DNA of 64,000 bases from Bog-532 sp963742865 (GCA_963742865.1 CAVUNW010000072.1:1-64000), one strand, 5' to 3'; shown: positions 8,786-19,246, counted from the first letter of the stretch. Numbers and translations: made by a program. Notes: generated by a model from the letters alone, not told the origin.

Positions 8786-11101
8786 TTACTTGTCCGGGCG
8801 ACGGCGCCAGTCCAGGCGTTCCGGCGGTGGCCCGAGGTTGGGCGGTGGCTGGCCTGCACGGTCGCGCCAGCTCACCGGCTTGCGCCGCCGGCGGCCGGGA
8901 GCAGGAGAGTCCGGCGCTGGGTCGTGATCCCCGCCGGTACCGGTGTCCGGGCGGGGAGCGCGCACACCGGTACCGTCGTCCGGCGCGTCGCGCCCGTCCC
9001 GGGGCTGCGGGGGCCCGGGTGGGCCGGGAGCCGGACGCTCGTGACGCCCTTCGGCCGGCTCCGGAGGGTCCGGCTCCGGGGAGACCGGCTGAGCATGCGC
9101 GGGCCAGGTGGCGGCCGGAGCCGGACCGAGGCTCCCGGGCGGGACCCGGCGGGCCTCCTCCAGGGAGGCCAGCGTCGCGGTGGGGAGGCTCATGATGGCC
9201 GGGTTGGCGTCGACGGCCACAACCTGGCGGCCGCCAGCGCCGGCGTAGGTGACGATCATCGCGCTCGGCGGGAGCTGCTGAAGCTCGTGCTGCTCGACCA
9301 CGAACTCGCGGGATCGCTGCATGGTCCGGGCCTGCGATTCACTGTCACCGGCTGCCCGGGACGTGCTGATGCCCCACGCCGTGCTCTCGCTAATGCCCTC
9401 GGTGATCGCATCGGATTCGGTGTAACCGGTCGACTGGCTGGAGTCGCTGCTCCGTGAGCGGGTTTCGTTACTGAGCGGGAGGAAACTGCTGTCCCGGCTG
9501 GCCCCGCGGCTACGGCTGCGCCCGGAGGTGTCCGTCACCGAGCTGGTCTGGCCTACCGAGCCGGACGTGCCGACGGTACTGGTATAGGAACCGCCCGTGG
9601 TGTCCGTGACCGAGGTGCCGACCGTGTTGGTGAACTGCGAGAGCACGAAACGGTGCTCGGTGCCGATCTGCTCGCTCGCCGCCTTGGCGTCGCCCGCGTT
9701 CCCCAGGCGCATGAAGGCGATGGCTGCGTTCCCGCGCCCCAGCCGTTCCCGGACGCTGGCCGGGATCGACCGGTAGCCGATGACCAGCCCGGTCCGCGCG
9801 GCCGCACAGGCGTCGGCGAGCCGGTCCAGCACGTCGCCGCGCAGTTTCTCCGCTCCGAGCAGGAAGACGGTGTGCTGCCAGGGCGCCCCGGCGCCGGCGC
9901 GGCGGATGACGGTGGTGAGCGCCGCGGCCAGGTAGGTGCTCAGGACCGTGCGGGCGGCTACTCCCGCGCCGGAGTCCATCGCCACCACGCGCAGCCGGGA
10001 CCGCGGTATAGGCGCGAGGGCGGTGCCCAGGCCGTCCAGCTGGCGCAGCCGTGACTCCATCGCCCAGGCGCGCTCGATCACGACCTGCCCGGCGCCGGGG
10101 CCGAACATCGTGGCCAGCTGGTCGATCTGCGCGGTGGTCAGCAGCCCGCGGCGGGCATCCTCACGGGGGTCGCCGATCTGGCCGAGGACCCGCAGCGCGG
10201 CGTTGACCCGGGCCACCGTCGCACCTTTACCCAGCAGGCCGATGACGCGCTCGAGGATGGCGTGGTCGCGGGCCATCCCCCGGGCGGGCTCCTGCTCGTC
10301 CCCGGCGCTGGCGGCCAGGGCCAGCAGGTCGGCGAGCGCCGCCGGGGCGAGGCCGGCCCCCAGGTCCAGCCGGGGCAGGTCGCCAGGCAGCACCCAGACC
10401 AGCGGGCCGATCCCGGCCCGCCGGGAGACGGTGAGCAGGTCACCGGCCACGGCCCCGTCGGTGAGGTCGACGACGGTCAGCTCGCCGCCGGATTGCAGCC
10501 GGGGCATGCCGATCATCGTGAGCATGGCCGACCACCCGGGCAGCGTCCCCCCGGCTACGTCGACGCGATCGATGTCGCAGGCCAGCGACATGGCGTACCA
10601 GTATTTCTGGCGCTCGTAGGCGTCGCGGCGGGCCTGCCAGTCCCGGGCCTGGTCGGCGTGCTGAGCCTGCCACTCGAACAGCCGCGTCTCCTGGAGGCGC
10701 CGGATGGTGGCCACCCGGCGCTCTTCCCCGGCAACCCGGTCCCGCATGGCCTGCTCTCCGCGCCGTATCTCGCGCGCGGCCAGCCCGGCGCCGGCCACTC
10801 CCAGCAGGGCCCCCAGCCCGGACAGCGACGGGCTGAGCCACCCCAGCACCCCGAGGGTGATCATCCCGGCCGCCAGAACGATCGCCCCCCCGAACGATGC
10901 CCGGAGCGGGCGATCCAGCCGATTCTGCTCGCGGCGCTGAGCGGACACCCACCCCGGATTGAGCTGCTCCCAGGGCGGCGGGCTGGGGCGGCGCGGCGAC
11001 GGTCCCGGATGAGGATGCAGGAGGGCGTACTGCCAGCCGAGGTAGACGCGATCGGGCCGCAACGCCGGCGGCTGGCCATGAAGCGGATGCTCCGGCGTCA
11101 T
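8786..11101 (-). CDS. Large VirD4/TraG-related membrane protein without a clear P-loop
   Basis: A 771-residue protein. After a proline-rich start there are two adjacent hydrophobic helices (about residues 70-110) followed by a charged coiled-coil-like stretch. The body resembles the C-terminal half of conjugative coupling proteins: HTVFLLGAEKL in the Walker B place, ARTGLVIGYRSIPASVRERLG in the place of the RecA-like core, and near 600 EFVVEQHELQQLPPSAMIVTY, like the conserved LPP tail of TraG/VirD4. No GxxxxGK[ST] loop is visible. Residues about 495-590 are extremely Ser/Thr/Gly-rich, and the last 120 are Pro/Arg/Asp-rich. Its ATG overlaps the stop of the upstream paralogue (ATGA), so the two are co-translated. 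Function unknown. Confidence 0.6.
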   Translation of the reverse strand: MTPEHPLHGQPPALRPDRVYLGWQYALLHPHPGPSPRRPSPPPWEQLNPGWVSAQRREQNRLDRPLRASFGGAIVLAAGMITLGVLGWLSPSLSGLGALLGVAGAGLAAREIRRGEQAMRDRVAGEERRVATIRRLQETRLFEWQAQHADQARDWQARRDAYERQKYWYAMSLACDIDRVDVAGGTLPGWSAMLTMIGMPRLQSGGELTVVDLTDGAVAGDLLTVSRRAGIGPLVWVLPGDLPRLDLGAGLAPAALADLLALAASAGDEQEPARGMARDHAILERVIGLLGKGATVARVNAALRVLGQIGDPREDARRGLLTTAQIDQLATMFGPGAGQVVIERAWAMESRLRQLDGLGTALAPIPRSRLRVVAMDSGAGVAARTVLSTYLAAALTTVIRRAGAGAPWQHTVFLLGAEKLRGDVLDRLADACAAARTGLVIGYRSIPASVRERLGRGNAAIAFMRLGNAGDAKAASEQIGTEHRFVLSQFTNTVGTSVTDTTGGSYTSTVGTSGSVGQTSSVTDTSGRSRSRGASRDSSFLPLSNETRSRSSDSSQSTGYTESDAITEGISESTAWGISTSRAAGDSESQARTMQRSREFVVEQHELQQLPPSAMIVTYAGAGGRQVVAVDANPAIMSLPTATLASLEEARRVPPGSLGPAPAATWPAHAQPVSPEPDPPEPAEGRHERPAPGPPGPPQPRDGRDAPDDGTGVRAPRPDTGTGGDHDPAPDSPAPGRRRRKPVSWRDRAGQPPPNLGPPPERLDWRRRPDK

Positions 11102-13066
11102 GCCGTCTCCTCCACGCCGACGCGGGCCAGGGTGACCGCCGGCGGGGCGCCGGCGGCATCAGCGGGCGGTTCGGGAATGCTGGCGGGCACGGTCCGCACC
11201 GTGGCCACCAGGCGCTCAGGCCGCCTGACCACCAGGACAAACTCGCCACGGCCGAGTTGCTCCAGGCGCCCTGCTGGCACCCGGGACTGCCGCGCGAACT
11301 CCGGCGGCGCCACGCTCGCCGCTCGCGCTCTGATCGCCATCGCGGAGTGCTTCCCCGGCCCGCTGGCCGGGAGCCCAGCCGTGGGGCTCGCTGGCCGCCG
11401 GTCCGGCGGGCAGCGGTCCAGCCGCGGGTTCCGGGACGAGCCGTTCCCCGGTGTGGCCGGCGAAGAGCTCGGCGCTGTCGGCGTCGGGCATGCGGTGGAT
11501 GCCCAGCGCGTTCACCTGGCCGGCCACGCCCGCACCGGCCCGCGCCGACGTCGTGGTCAGCACGATGGGCAGCCCAACCTCGGCGCCACGGCTGATCAGA
11601 TCCCTGAGCATGGGCTGCGGGAGGCCCTCGCAGTGGTCGAACCACGCGAGACCATCGCCGTCGATGCCGATGTCGCGCAGATCCTCATCCGCGGCCAGGA
11701 TGTCCTGCCCGACCAGCCACGCGAGCCGGGCCGCCGCGCTGGCGTGACCGGCCGAGCCCAGGGAGAACAGCACGACGGCGCGCTCACGGACGATCCGGCC
11801 GATATCGATGTGCGCGCGGCCGGCGGAACCGGCGGGCCGGAGCCAGCGCCCGAGCGGGGAAGCCCGCAGCTGGGCCAGCTGGCTGGACGCGGTCATCAGG
11901 AGGGCGGGATCGGCCCGGGCCTGGCTGACCGATACGCGGGCCCGTTCGGCGATCTGCGGGCGCCGTGCGTGGTGCGCAGGCACCTGCTCCAGGCGGGCCT
12001 CCAGCGCGAGCGGGTCGAGCAGGTGGGCCACGTCGTCCAGCACGGGGATACGCGGATCGGCCGGGGCCGCCTCGATGAGCTCGAACACGTCCGTGAGGTA
12101 GGCCGCGAAGCTCCGCCGGTAATGGTCGATCGTGCCGGACCAGTTGAGCATCGCCGTGACCAGCGACGCTCGCCGCGCGGGGCTTCCAAAGCGGAACGGT
12201 TCATACGATGCGGGGCCGGCCGTGCTGAACTCGTAGAACGGTGCGCCGGCCACGGCGCAGACGGCGGACAGCGGTGCGGCGAGGTCGGTGCCGCCGCCGA
12301 GGTTGACGACGATGACCGGTTTCCGCAGCCGTATCGCGGCGTGCACGAGCTGGAAACTGCTGGTCGTGGTGCCGGACCGGGCCGCGCCGGTGATCAGGAC
12401 GCTGCCCGCCAGCTCGTCCCAGGACAGGCCCGCTCGCGCTCCGGAAAGCTCGTCCACGCCCAGGCAGGCGCCGTCCCTGGTGACAACCCCGCCGGATCGT
12501 ACCGAACGGGTGACCACGGCGCGCCGGATGGCAACGATCAGGCCGGGGCGCGGCGGCCGGACATCCCACTCGTCGGTGTGCAGCCAATCCAGCCAGGCGG
12601 CGAGCGCAGCCTCCGCGGCCCCGGCTATCAGCGCGATCGGGAGCTGGCGGAGCAGCCAGTGGCCCATGTCCGCGTACGCCACCCCGAGGTGCAGCAGCCG
12701 TCCGGAGTGGCCGAAGATCCCGCCCAGATAAGAGGCCACACGTGCCGGGCCTGCCGTGAATCCCGCGACCGCCGCCGCGGGCCCGATCGCCAGCGTCCAC
12801 ACCAGGCCCGCGGCGGCCGGGGCGGCCAGCCAGACCGGGCGCCACCGGGTCACCTTGGTCACGCCGATGAAGATCAGCGCCAGGACCAGCGTCAGCTGGG
12901 CGAAGATCACGTGCAGGACGATCAGGACGATACCGATCGCAGCCAGGAACTCACCACGGCGGGGCGTATCTCTGGGTATCACGTAGCGTGCGCGCCGTGG
13001 CGCGCGCTCCGCCGCTGATACCGGCTCAGCGGGCATCGGCATTAGGTTCGCAGTAATCGGCGGCAC
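11098..13066 (-). CDS. VirD4/TraG-like membrane NTPase with degenerate Walker A, one frameshift
   Basis: About 656 codons. Several N-terminal hydrophobic helices lie within residues 40-165 (FLAAIGIVLIVLHVIFAQL and others), followed by a cytosolic part. The expected P-loop reads VLITGAARSGTTTSSFQL, so the catalytic Lys is replaced by Thr; the Walker B region reads GLAWFDHCEGL. VGLPIVLTTTSARAG matches the later RecA-like core. The main frame ends at 11216, but another frame (11340 to 11098) continues with a coupling-protein-like tail, LEQLGRGEFVLVVRRPERLVA, and its TGA overlaps the start of the next gene. One indel near 11345-11400 therefore joins them. Loss of the Walker lysine argues against normal DNA-pump activity. 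Confidence 0.6.
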
Positions 13067-13127
13067 GTGTCCACAGGGCCGGCGTATGCCACGGGACGGG
13101 GTGCCATGACGGCGATGCCGCGGTTGG

Positions 13128-13972
13128 TCAGGTCGCCGCCGGGGCCGCTGTCTCGACCGAGACCTTGAAGAAGTCGGGCCGCAGCATGACCACGGTCAGG
13201 GCCACCGGGACCGACGACTCGTCGAACCTGATGGTCACGGTAATCGCCGGCTGACCGGGGGGCAGACGCAGCCCGCGGGCGATCGAGGGCTGCGGCGGGC
13301 ATAGCTCCACGTTCAGCGCGGCCGGGTGTCCCGCCGCGACGCCGGTGTCCGGGCCGTTCCCGGCAGGGTCAGCGAGCGGCGTGGACAGCAGGTCGTCGAA
13401 TGCGGGCGACCAGCTGGATTCGTCGTCGTGCGGGGCGCTCACGCGGCCGGCCGCAGTTTCGCGCGAACCGGGAGACTGCGGCAGGTAGGCGGTGGACATC
13501 GCCGCCGGCAAACCGCCCGAGGTCCACAGGCAGCGGATGACCCGGACCTGTGTGCCCGGAGCGAGCCCGAGGGCCCAGCAGATGTCCTGTGGCGCCGCGC
13601 GCCGCGACACGTGCCTGGCCTGGCAGACGATCGCGCTGCCCATCGGGTCCACCGTCGTGCTGAGCCCGGCCAGGCCCTCGATGGGAATCTGGTATTCGGC
13701 GGGGCTGGCTCGGTACAGCTGGCCGTCCGGCAGCTTGCGCAGCACAGACCGCCGGGACAGTTCCTCTACGGCGACGTCGATCTCGGCCACGCTGACGTTG
13801 AAGCGCCGCGCCAGCGCGCTGCGCCGGGGAGCTTCCACCCCGGCTCACGGTGCACGAGGGCCGCCGCCATCCGGTCGGCCAGCACCCCGGCGGCCGACCC
13901 CTCCGGGGCGGGCCCTTCCCCGCCCAGCCGTCCGTCGCCATTGTCCGCAGCTTCGTCGCCACCGGCCGCCAT
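13128..13972 (-). CDS. GntR/HutC-type regulator with UTRA domain, one frameshift
   Basis: The first frame (from ATG 13972) gives an N-terminal helix ADRMAAALVHREPGWKLP; the second continues PRRSALARRFNVSVAEIDVAVEEL, the winged-helix core, then a UTRA ligand domain (ARHVSRRAAPQDICWALGL, PPGQPAITVTIRFD). The join needs one added C in the run CTCCCCGG near 13830, a classic homopolymer error. It lies upstream of, and on the same strand as, the two coupling-protein-like genes and probably controls them. The UTRA domain implies a small-molecule signal, identity unknown. Confidence 0.7.
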
Positions 13973-14041
13973 CCCACCCCTATGCTCAGCGAAAACCACT
14001 CTCCTATGCCCTCACTTGGTATGGGCGATCAATGCGATGGG

Positions 14042-14695
14042 CTATTGGGGGGTCTCGGGGCCCTGAGAGCCGGCCAGGTAGACCACGCGTCCGGCGACGT
14101 TCACGGCGTGGTCGCCGAGGCGTTCGTAGAAGCGCGCCACCAGCGTCATCTCCATCGTTACCGGGATTGCCATCTGCCCGGAGGCAAGCTCGGCGAAAAG
14201 ACTCGAGTGCAGCTCGTCCATCTCCTCGTCGCGCTCTTCCAGCGTGGCCGCGGCCGACGCGTCCCGCTGGTACCAGGAGTCCGCAGCCTGTCGCCACATG
14301 TCCGATACCAGCTCGCCCATTCGCTCGACGAGCCCCCGGCTGCGCAGCGTGAGCTCGCCGCTCAGAATGTGGTCGGCCCGGCGGGCGATGTGCTCGACCA
14401 GATCGTGGGAGCGTTCGAGTTCGGGGACGATGCGCAGCACGGACAGCAGGAAACGCAGGTCGGAGGCGACGGGCGCCTGCAGCAGGATGTTCCGGTTGAC
14501 CGTCGCCTCGATCTCCGGGTAGAGGGCCCTGATGACCTGCTCGCGTTCGGCCAGCACCTTGACCACTTGGTTGTTGCCGCTCAGCAGGGCATCGGTCGCC
14601 CTGGACAGGTCCTCGGCCACCATGGCGAACATTTCGATGACCTTGGCTTCGATGGCCTCGAGCTCTTGCTGGAATTCCTGCCGGTGCTCGACCAT
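14042..14695 (-). CDS. phoU: PhoU phosphate-signalling regulator
   Basis: A 217-residue all-helical protein with two PhoU repeats. The metal-binding-type segments ERSHDLVEHIARRADHIL (first repeat) and ARFYERLGDHAVNVAGRVVYL (second) are clear. PhoU connects the Pst importer to the phosphate two-component system and dampens uptake. The start at MVEHRQEFQQEL is preferred over an upstream frame opening because GAGGAG lies about 10 bases before it. It is the last gene of the pst operon read from 18663 downwards, 65 bp after pstB. Confidence 0.93.
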   Translation of the reverse strand: MVEHRQEFQQELEAIEAKVIEMFAMVAEDLSRATDALLSGNNQVVKVLAEREQVIRALYPEIEATVNRNILLQAPVASDLRFLLSVLRIVPELERSHDLVEHIARRADHILSGELTLRSRGLVERMGELVSDMWRQAADSWYQRDASAAATLEERDEEMDELHSSLFAELASGQMAIPVTMEMTLVARFYERLGDHAVNVAGRVVYLAGSQGPETPQ

Positions 14696-14760
14696 GATCA
14701 GAGGCTCCTCGTCCGGCGGATGGCCACGATGGGGCATTCCGCAATGGCGCGCGGCACGGA

Positions 14761-15645
14761 TCAGCCCATCCGGCCGGTGACGTACAGCTTGGTGCGCTCG
14801 TCGCGCGGGTCCTCGAAAATCTGCTGGGTCCGGCCGTACTCGACGAGCGTGCCGGTACGGGTATCGCTCTTCTCGTCGCGGATCACGGAGTAGAAGGCGG
14901 TGCGGTCACTCACCCGCGTGGCCTGCTGCATGTTGTGGGTGACGATGACGATCGTGTACCGGGACTTGATCTCGCGCATCAGGTCCTCGATGGCGGCGGT
15001 CGCGATCGGGTCCAGGGCCGAGCAGGGCTCGTCCATGAGCACGACGTCCGGTTCGACGGCGAGCGTGCGGGCGATGCACAGCCGCTGCGCCTGCCCGCCG
15101 GACAGGCCCAGGGCGGACGCCTTCAGCCGGTTCCGCACCTCGTCCCACAGCGCGCCCTGGCGCAGCGAGCGCTCGACGATCTCGTCCAGCTTGCCCTTGT
15201 TGCGGATGCCGTTGATGCGCGGCCCGTAGGCGACGTTGTCGTAGATGGACTTGGGGAACGGGTTCGGCTTCTGGAAGACCATGCCGATGCGCCGGCGCAC
15301 GGCGATCGGGGACACATCCTTCGCGTACAGCGGCGCCCCGCGGTAGCGCACGTCTCCCTCGACGCGGGCGCCCGGCACCAGGTCGTTCATCCGGTTCAGC
15401 GTCCGCAGCACCGTGGTCTTACCGCATCCGGAGGGCCCGATGAAGGCGGTGATCTCGTTCTCGTATATGGATAGCGAGACGTTCGTGACGGCCTTGAAGG
15501 CGCTGTAAAAGATGGAGACGTCCTGCGTATCGAAGATGTGTGTACCCGCGGCCGGCTGCACTGGCTGCTGCTGGGCCTGCTGCTGGGCTGCTCGTTCAGT
15601 CCGCTGGAGATCGGCGACGATGTTCTGCTCAGGCTGTTGTTCCAT
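14761..15645 (-). CDS. pstB: Phosphate ABC importer ATPase PstB
   Basis: A 294-residue ABC ATPase. A 35-residue Gln-rich N-terminal extension precedes the domain. Walker A is GPSGCGKTT, the signature LSGGQAQRLCIARTL, Walker B VVLMDEPCSALDP, and the switch histidine lies in IVTHNMQQA. The FQKPNPFPKSIYDNVAYGPR stretch is specific to PstB. It couples ATP hydrolysis to phosphate import through PstA/PstC. The signature reads GGQAQR, where the usual fourth residue is Q or E (GGQQQR); this is a mild change. Confidence 0.95.
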   Translation of the reverse strand: MEQQPEQNIVADLQRTERAAQQQAQQQPVQPAAGTHIFDTQDVSIFYSAFKAVTNVSLSIYENEITAFIGPSGCGKTTVLRTLNRMNDLVPGARVEGDVRYRGAPLYAKDVSPIAVRRRIGMVFQKPNPFPKSIYDNVAYGPRINGIRNKGKLDEIVERSLRQGALWDEVRNRLKASALGLSGGQAQRLCIARTLAVEPDVVLMDEPCSALDPIATAAIEDLMREIKSRYTIVIVTHNMQQATRVSDRTAFYSVIRDEKSDTRTGTLVEYGRTQQIFEDPRDERTKLYVTGRMG

Positions 15646-15651
15646 GACTTC

Positions 15652-16543
15652 CTAGCGCCCCAGTCTGGTGAATCGTGCGGTGACGAAGCGGGCGACGACC
15701 AAGAGGATAAAGGAGATCGCGATGAGCGTGAGCGCCGAGCCCCAGGCGCGGGCCTGCGCTCCCGTGTACGGCTGTGTCGCGTTCGCGAAGATCTGCGTGG
15801 ACAGGGCGGTGTTGGCGCCGCTGAACACGTTCACGTTGGCTGCGGTCACCGTGAGGATGGTGAAGAGCAGCGGCGCCGTCTCGCCCGCGGCCCGGGCCAC
15901 CGCGAGCAGCGCGCCGCTGACGATGCCGCCGATCGCCGTCGGCAGCACCACGGTCATCGTCACGCGGGACTTGGTAGCCCCGAGGGCGTAGCTCGCTTCG
16001 CGCAGCGGGTCCGGCACCAGCTTCAGCATCTCGTCGGTGGAGCGGATCACGATGGGCAGCATCAGGCAGCCCAGCGCGAACGCGCCGGCCAGGCCCGAAT
16101 AGCCGAAGTGCAGCACCCAGATCGAGAAGATGAACAGGCCCATCACGATCGAGGGCACGCCGGTCATCACGTCGGACATGAACCCGATGAGGCGCGCCAG
16201 CACGCCCTTCCCGCCGTACTCGTTGAGGTAGACCGCGCCCAGGATGCCGAGCGGCACGGCTATGACGGTGGCCAGACCCGTGATCAGGATCGTGCCGAGC
16301 ACCGCCGGTCCCATTCCGCCTATGCCCGCGGGCACCACGTTCGGCGGGATGGGGCCGCTGGTCAGGAAGGTCCAGCTGATGCTCGAGGCGCCCTTGGCGA
16401 TCACCGTGTACAGGACGAATCCCAGCGGGATGATCACGAGCACGAACGCGAGCACCATCGCCGCGGTCGCGATCTGGTTGCTGGTGCGCCGCCAGGCCCG
16501 GCTCTCGCAGGTCGGGCTGCTGCGACGCGGCCGTGACGGCCAT
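15652..16543 (-). CDS. pstA: Phosphate ABC importer permease PstA, probable N-terminal frameshift
   Basis: The clear frame runs from residue M at 16458 to 15652 with about six membrane helices and the permease loop LREASYALGATKSRVTMTVVLP. Upstream, the ATG at 16541-16543 overlaps the pstC stop (TGATGG), the usual coupling, and reads MAVTAASQQPDL before leaving frame; the permease frame upstream of 16458 reads SRAWRRTSNQIATAAM, typical PstA sequence. One surplus base near 16500-16525 explains this. Starting at 16458 would remove the cytosolic N-terminus. Confidence 0.85.
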
Positions 16544-17523
16544 CAGGCACCCCGCTTCTGCCGGGCGGAGCGCTCCACGACCCCGCGGGCAATGACGTTG
16601 ATGATGATGGTAAAGGCGAACAACAGCACGCCGATCCCGATCAGCGCGGCCCGGAACACGCCGGTGGCCTCGCCGAACTGGTTCGCGATGACCGCGGGCA
16701 TGTTGTAGCCGGGGGCGAACAGGTGGGACGTGATCGTGGCCGACGAGCCGATCACGAGCGCGGCCGCGATCGTCTCGCCCATGGCCCGGCCCAGCCCGAG
16801 CAGCACCGCCCCGACGACGCCACCCTGGCTGTGCGGCCAGACGGCACCGCGGATCATCTCCAGGCGGGTGGCGCCCAGCGCGTACGCGCCCTCCCTGTCG
16901 ATGGTCGGCACCGTCGCGATGACCTCGCGCGACAGCGAGGTCACGATGGGCGTGATCATGAAGGCCAGGATGATGCCGGCGGTGAAGAACGAGGCCCCGC
17001 TGGTGGGCGGCCCGAACAGGGAGCCGATCACCGGGACGCCCTTGACGCCCAGGCCGATCGAGTTGTAGATCTTGCCGATCCAGGGCGCGAACACCAGGAT
17101 GCCCCAGAGGCCCCAGACGACCGACGGGACCACCGCCAGCAGGTCGATCACGTAGACGATCGGCTGCGCCCAGCGCCGCGGCACGACCTCGGTCAGGAGC
17201 AGGGCGATGGCCACGCTGACCGGCACGGCCATCACGAGCGCGATGATCCCCGTAATGGCCGTACCGTAGATGAACGACAGCGCCCCGAACTGGTTAGCCG
17301 CGGGGTTCCAGTTGTTCGAAAAGATCTTCAGGCCCTCGGTGCTGAACCACGACGCCGCCTGCTGGCTGGTCGAGACGGCGATCAGCACGAGGATCACCAG
17401 CACCAGCAGGCCGGCCGCGAGCGTGAGGACCTGGAATCCACGGTCGCCCAGCGGGCGCCGCTCCGACAGGGGGCGGGCGGATCCGGCCGTCCCGGCCGGA
17501 TCCGCCCGCGTCGCGGTACTCAC
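16543..17523 (-). CDS. pstC: Phosphate ABC importer permease PstC
   Basis: A 326-residue membrane protein with about six helices and the inner-membrane EAA-type loop DREGAYALGATRLEMIRGAVWP that docks PstB. PSVVWGLWGILVF is the usual PstC segment. It forms the channel with PstA. It begins 37 bp after the end of the broken pstS and its stop overlaps the pstA start, so pstC-pstA-pstB-phoU are one transcription unit. Confidence 0.93.
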   Translation of the reverse strand: MSTATRADPAGTAGSARPLSERRPLGDRGFQVLTLAAGLLVLVILVLIAVSTSQQAASWFSTEGLKIFSNNWNPAANQFGALSFIYGTAITGIIALVMAVPVSVAIALLLTEVVPRRWAQPIVYVIDLLAVVPSVVWGLWGILVFAPWIGKIYNSIGLGVKGVPVIGSLFGPPTSGASFFTAGIILAFMITPIVTSLSREVIATVPTIDREGAYALGATRLEMIRGAVWPHSQGGVVGAVLLGLGRAMGETIAAALVIGSSATITSHLFAPGYNMPAVIANQFGEATGVFRAALIGIGVLLFAFTIIINVIARGVVERSARQKRGA

Positions 17524-17559
17524 GACGAGGACCCCATCTGGTGCATCTGCATCATGCTG

Positions 17560-18663
17560 CTAACCGGTGATCTTGCTGAGCTGTGCCTGGCTCATCGTGT
17601 CGATATTGGAGGGCACACTCGCATAGCCCAGGCTCGGCAGCAGCTTCTGGCCGTGGCCGATCAGGTAGCCGATCTAGGCCTGCAGCAGCTTGGCGGTATT
17701 CGCGCTCGACTGCATCTCGTACACCAGGTCCCACGACTGGTAGGTGATCGGGTACGAGTCGGCACCGGGCGCCCAGATCGCGCTGAACGTCAGGTCGGCC
17801 GCGGGGGTGATGTGGCTGGCGGCCGCGGAAGCCGACGCCGGGGAGGGCGCGACGTAGCTGCCGGCCGAGTTCTTGACCGAGGCGGAGGTCAGCCCGGAGG
17901 CCTTGGCGGTGGCGTAGTCCACGTACCCGATGGCGCCCGGGGGTGGACTTGACGATCTGCGCCACCCCGGGGTTGCCGCTGCCAGCCCGGGCGGTGGCCG
18001 GCCACTTGATGATCGAGCCGGTGCCGAGCGTCCACGCGCTGCCGGCGGACTTCGTCGAGGAACTTGGAGAAGTTGTTCGTGGTGCCCGAGGAGTCCGAGC
18101 GGACGGCGATGGTGATCGCAGTGCTGGGCAGCGTGACACCGGGGTTGATCGCCGCGATCGCCGAGTTGTTCCAGCTGGTGATCTTGCCCTGGAAGATCTG
18201 CGCGATGACCGGCCGGGTCAGCTGCAGGGTTGCTGAGGCCGGACAGGTTGTAAGCCATCGAGATCGGGCCGATCACGACGGGGAAGTAGAGCACCGTCTT
18301 GCCCTTGAAGATGGCTCTGAGCGGCGGGGATGGGCGAGTCCGAGCCCGCGTACTGGACGGTCCCCGAGGCCAGGTCGGTGACGCCCTTGCCCGAGCCGCC
18401 GCCGCCGTAGTTGACCGTCATGTTGGGCTGGACCGACTTGAAGCTCGCGATGGCTGTCTGCTGGAAGGGAGCTGGAACGTCGACCCGCTGCCGTTGAGCG
18501 TGCCCGAGAGCTTGGCACTGCTGCCGCTGCTGCCCGACGAGGGGCTGCTGCTCGAGGTGGCGCCGCTGCTGGACGAGCTTGAGCTGCAGGCGGCAAGGGA
18601 CAAAGCCACGCGACGAGGGCGACCCCCGCCGTCGTTACTCCCTTGGATCCGCGCACGTTGCAT
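17560..18663 (-). pseudogene. pstS: PstS phosphate-binding lipoprotein of the pst operon, broken
   Basis: The ATG at 18663 follows AAAGGGG and starts MQRARIQGS; after a shift a lipoprotein signal appears (TTAGVALVAWL, then SLAACSSSSSSSG). Later pieces in different frames are SGTLNGSGSTFQL, MTVNYGGGGSGKGVTDLASGTVQYAGSDSPI, YFPVVIGPISMAYNLSGL and KVT-type tails. At least four indels are needed, and a TAG at 17674-17676 interrupts LLQAxIGYLIGHGQ where Trp would fit. The remaining 38 codons downstream are still in frame and sensible. With both PstS genes in the window damaged, either another PstS exists elsewhere or the lesions are sequence errors. Confidence 0.8.
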
Positions 18664-19246
18664 ATTTGATACCCCTTTACCATTACCTGTAAGCATGACC
18701 AAAGGTATTGCTCATTACTGCCGAGCGTGGTCACGAGGATTGCCATGATGGAAAAGGGAGCCGATTCCTGGCCTGACCGGTGGCGATGTTAACCGGCCGG
18801 CTCGGTACCTCGCCAGTCGCCTCAAACCCACCGGTTAGCCCACTCTGCTCCAACATGCCGCCGCCAACCGTAGTGCTGAGAAGGTTAATTGCAGGCAAAC
18901 GACCCATGAACTTCACCTAGCGATTGCCTGTGCTCTTGGTAATCACGTGCTGACTGGCGAGGTGCTGGCAGGCGGATGAGTCGGCCTGACGTCCCTGGGC
19001 TCATCGGGCCTCGGGACCAGGTGTGCTCCTGGATGGGCGGCGTGCCGGCGGCAGGGAGACCGCGCGGCCGGCGCGTACACGCCATGGCGTTAGCGGCCAC
19101 CCGCAGGCCAGGGCCCGAAATCCCGCGCGGCATTTCCAGGGCAAGATTTTCGCGGCCTGCTTAACGCGGGCCGCAAGCTATCAGAGACCTAATTCTGCCC
19201 GCTGATTGAGGGCGCTGCCGCTGGCGAAGCGGCCGCCGGACACGGC
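18664..19246. other. 583-bp intergenic region upstream of pstS
   Basis: No convincing gene. It should contain the pst promoter on the minus strand. The part near 18880-18935 is AT-richer (AAGGTTAATTGCAGGCAAAC, AACTTCACCTAGCG) and includes a TTCACC element like half of a Streptomyces PHO box, but I see no clear run of 11-bp repeats, so no PhoP site is claimed. Confidence 0.4.

Noticed and set aside
10262..13018. 918-codon plus-strand frame opposite the VirD4-like gene
   Set aside because: Typical high-GC antisense frame; composition Arg/Gly/Gln-rich and the minus strand has membrane helices, an ATGA coupling and family-like motifs.
18870..18935. PhoP (PHO box) site upstream of pstS
   Set aside because: Only single TTCACC/GGTTA elements are visible, not the series of 11-bp repeats.
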